From: Todiramphus chloris collaris
Taxonomy: Eukaryota > Chordata > Aves > Coraciiformes > Alcedinidae
Assembly (NCBI GenBank): GCA_025345505.1
Contig: JANVCC010000047.1
Coordinates: 8,750,413 to 8,814,412 of the forward strand
DNA length: 64,000 nt
Direction of reading: 5' to 3'
The translations under genes and the position numbers were made by a program. A model generated the notes under the pieces. It ran no database searches. It saw only the letters and a program-made list of their open reading frames with translations, and was not told the origin of the DNA. Positions 63,049-64,000 of the stretch are shown here, piece by piece (positions within the stretch are counted from its first letter, which is position 1; every line of letters begins with the position of its first letter).

Positions 63049-63712
63049 CAAAAGGACTCTGGAGTCCTGATGGACAACAAGCTGCCTGTGAGCCAGCAAT
63101 GTGCCCTTGTGGCCAAGAAGGCCAGTGGTCTCCTGGGGTACATGCAGAAGAGTGTGGCCAGCACAGGTTCTCCTCCCGCTCTACTCTGCACTGGGGAGAC
63201 TACATCTACAGTATCGTGTCCAGTGCTGGCCTCCCCAGTTCAAGAGAGACAAGGAATCACTGGAGAGAGTCCAGGGGAGGCTGTGAAGCTGCTGAGTGGC
63301 CTGGAGCATCTCTGTGCTGGGGAAAGGCTGAGAGCCCTGGGGCTGTTCAGCTGGAGAAGAGCAGCCTGAGAGGGGAGCTGAGCAATGCTGAGCAAGAGAT
63401 AAAGGGCCCCCAGGGGGCAAGAGGATGAGGACAGACTTGTCAGTGGTGCCCAAAGACAGGACAAGGGGCAACAGGCACTAACTGGAACCCAGGAGGTTCC
63501 ATCTGAACAGGAGGAGAAAGTTCTGTGTTGTTGTTCTAGGCTGCCCAGAGAGGTTGTGGAGTCTCCTTGTCTGGAGAGATTCCAAACCCGGCTGGACACT
63601 GCGATGCTGGGCCCCCTGCTCTGGGTGACCCTGCTGGGTGGAGCAGGGGGGTGGCACCAGATCATCTCCAGAGGGCCTGTCCAGCCCCCACCATGCTGGG
63701 GTTCTGTGACTG
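63049..63712 (+). mobile_element. CR1 LINE 3' fragment
   Basis: GGACTCTGGAGTCCTGATGG, the ORF2 tail (CTGTTCAGCTGGAGAAGAGC), then GGTTGTGGAGTCTCCTTGTC and CATGCTGGGGTTCTGTGACT. Its 5' end abuts the retroviral pol remnant in the opposite orientation. Confidence 0.9.
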
Positions 63713-64000
63713 GTGAGCATCCCTGTTACGGTCATGTGAATGCTTTTTTATTTTTTTAACTACCCAGTTGCCGTGACACTTCTGCTCTGGTGAGGCTCAC
63801 GTAGCGACTCCGGTTCAGTTTGCCTTTCACAGCTTGTGAGTCCTACTTAAAACAATTTTTATCCTGAAGCAGCAGGCAGCGTAGAGTGGAACCAGAGCTG
63901 AGTCAGCAGCTGGCTGAGGTCATTTGAACAGCAACACAAACCATGCCTGCTGCTGGGAAACGGCCCACAGAGGTCACAGCGAGGGCCTCGCGTGTCGACG
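63713..64000. other. Unique sequence to window end
   Basis: About 290 bases after the last CR1, with no feature recognised. Confidence 0.55.

Overview
The window is a piece of a bird nuclear genome. CR1 retrotransposon fragments with the typical avian 3' end (repeats of the ATTCTATG type) occur roughly every 2-3 kb. There is also an avian-type endogenous retrovirus, and two exon sets belong to vertebrate genes that are neighbours on human 18p11.31. The species cannot be told from this sequence; the CR1 types only point to a bird.

Layout. Positions 1-1572 hold the end of DLGAP1 on the + strand: an intron, then the last coding exon (1363-1572), followed by a long 3' UTR that probably runs to about 5.3 kb. 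From 5.3 to 25 kb there is only intergenic DNA, with scattered CR1 copies and one long CR1 (13.1-15.4 kb) that keeps a broken endonuclease/reverse transcriptase ORF. TGIF1 lies on the - strand from about 34.8 kb down to 25.1 kb. It has three coding exons: 34760-34775 (16 nt), 27777-28003 and 25650-26219. They splice to a 270-residue TALE homeodomain repressor. The first exon sits in a strong CpG island (about 33.5-36.8 kb). DLGAP1 and TGIF1 converge, as in human. From 37 to 59.5 kb the DNA is intergenic, with CR1 fragments and no gene that I recognise.

At 59.56-63.05 kb is a decayed endogenous retrovirus on the - strand. It holds the reverse transcriptase thumb/connection, RNase H, integrase, surface and transmembrane envelope, and a possible 3' LTR. 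Its 5' half (5' LTR, gag, protease and the reverse transcriptase catalytic core) is gone. Frameshifts, stops and a changed integrase catalytic residue show that it cannot work. It sits directly between two CR1 fragments.

The two host genes do not form a pathway together. DLGAP1 is a postsynaptic scaffold protein, and TGIF1 is a nuclear corepressor of TGF-beta/SMAD and retinoid signalling. I found no sign of a novel biological system. The points most worth checking are the 16-nt first coding exon of TGIF1, the nearly CR1-free 10 kb around its promoter and first intron, the mosaic retrovirus, and a Z-DNA-type tract in the DLGAP1 3' UTR.
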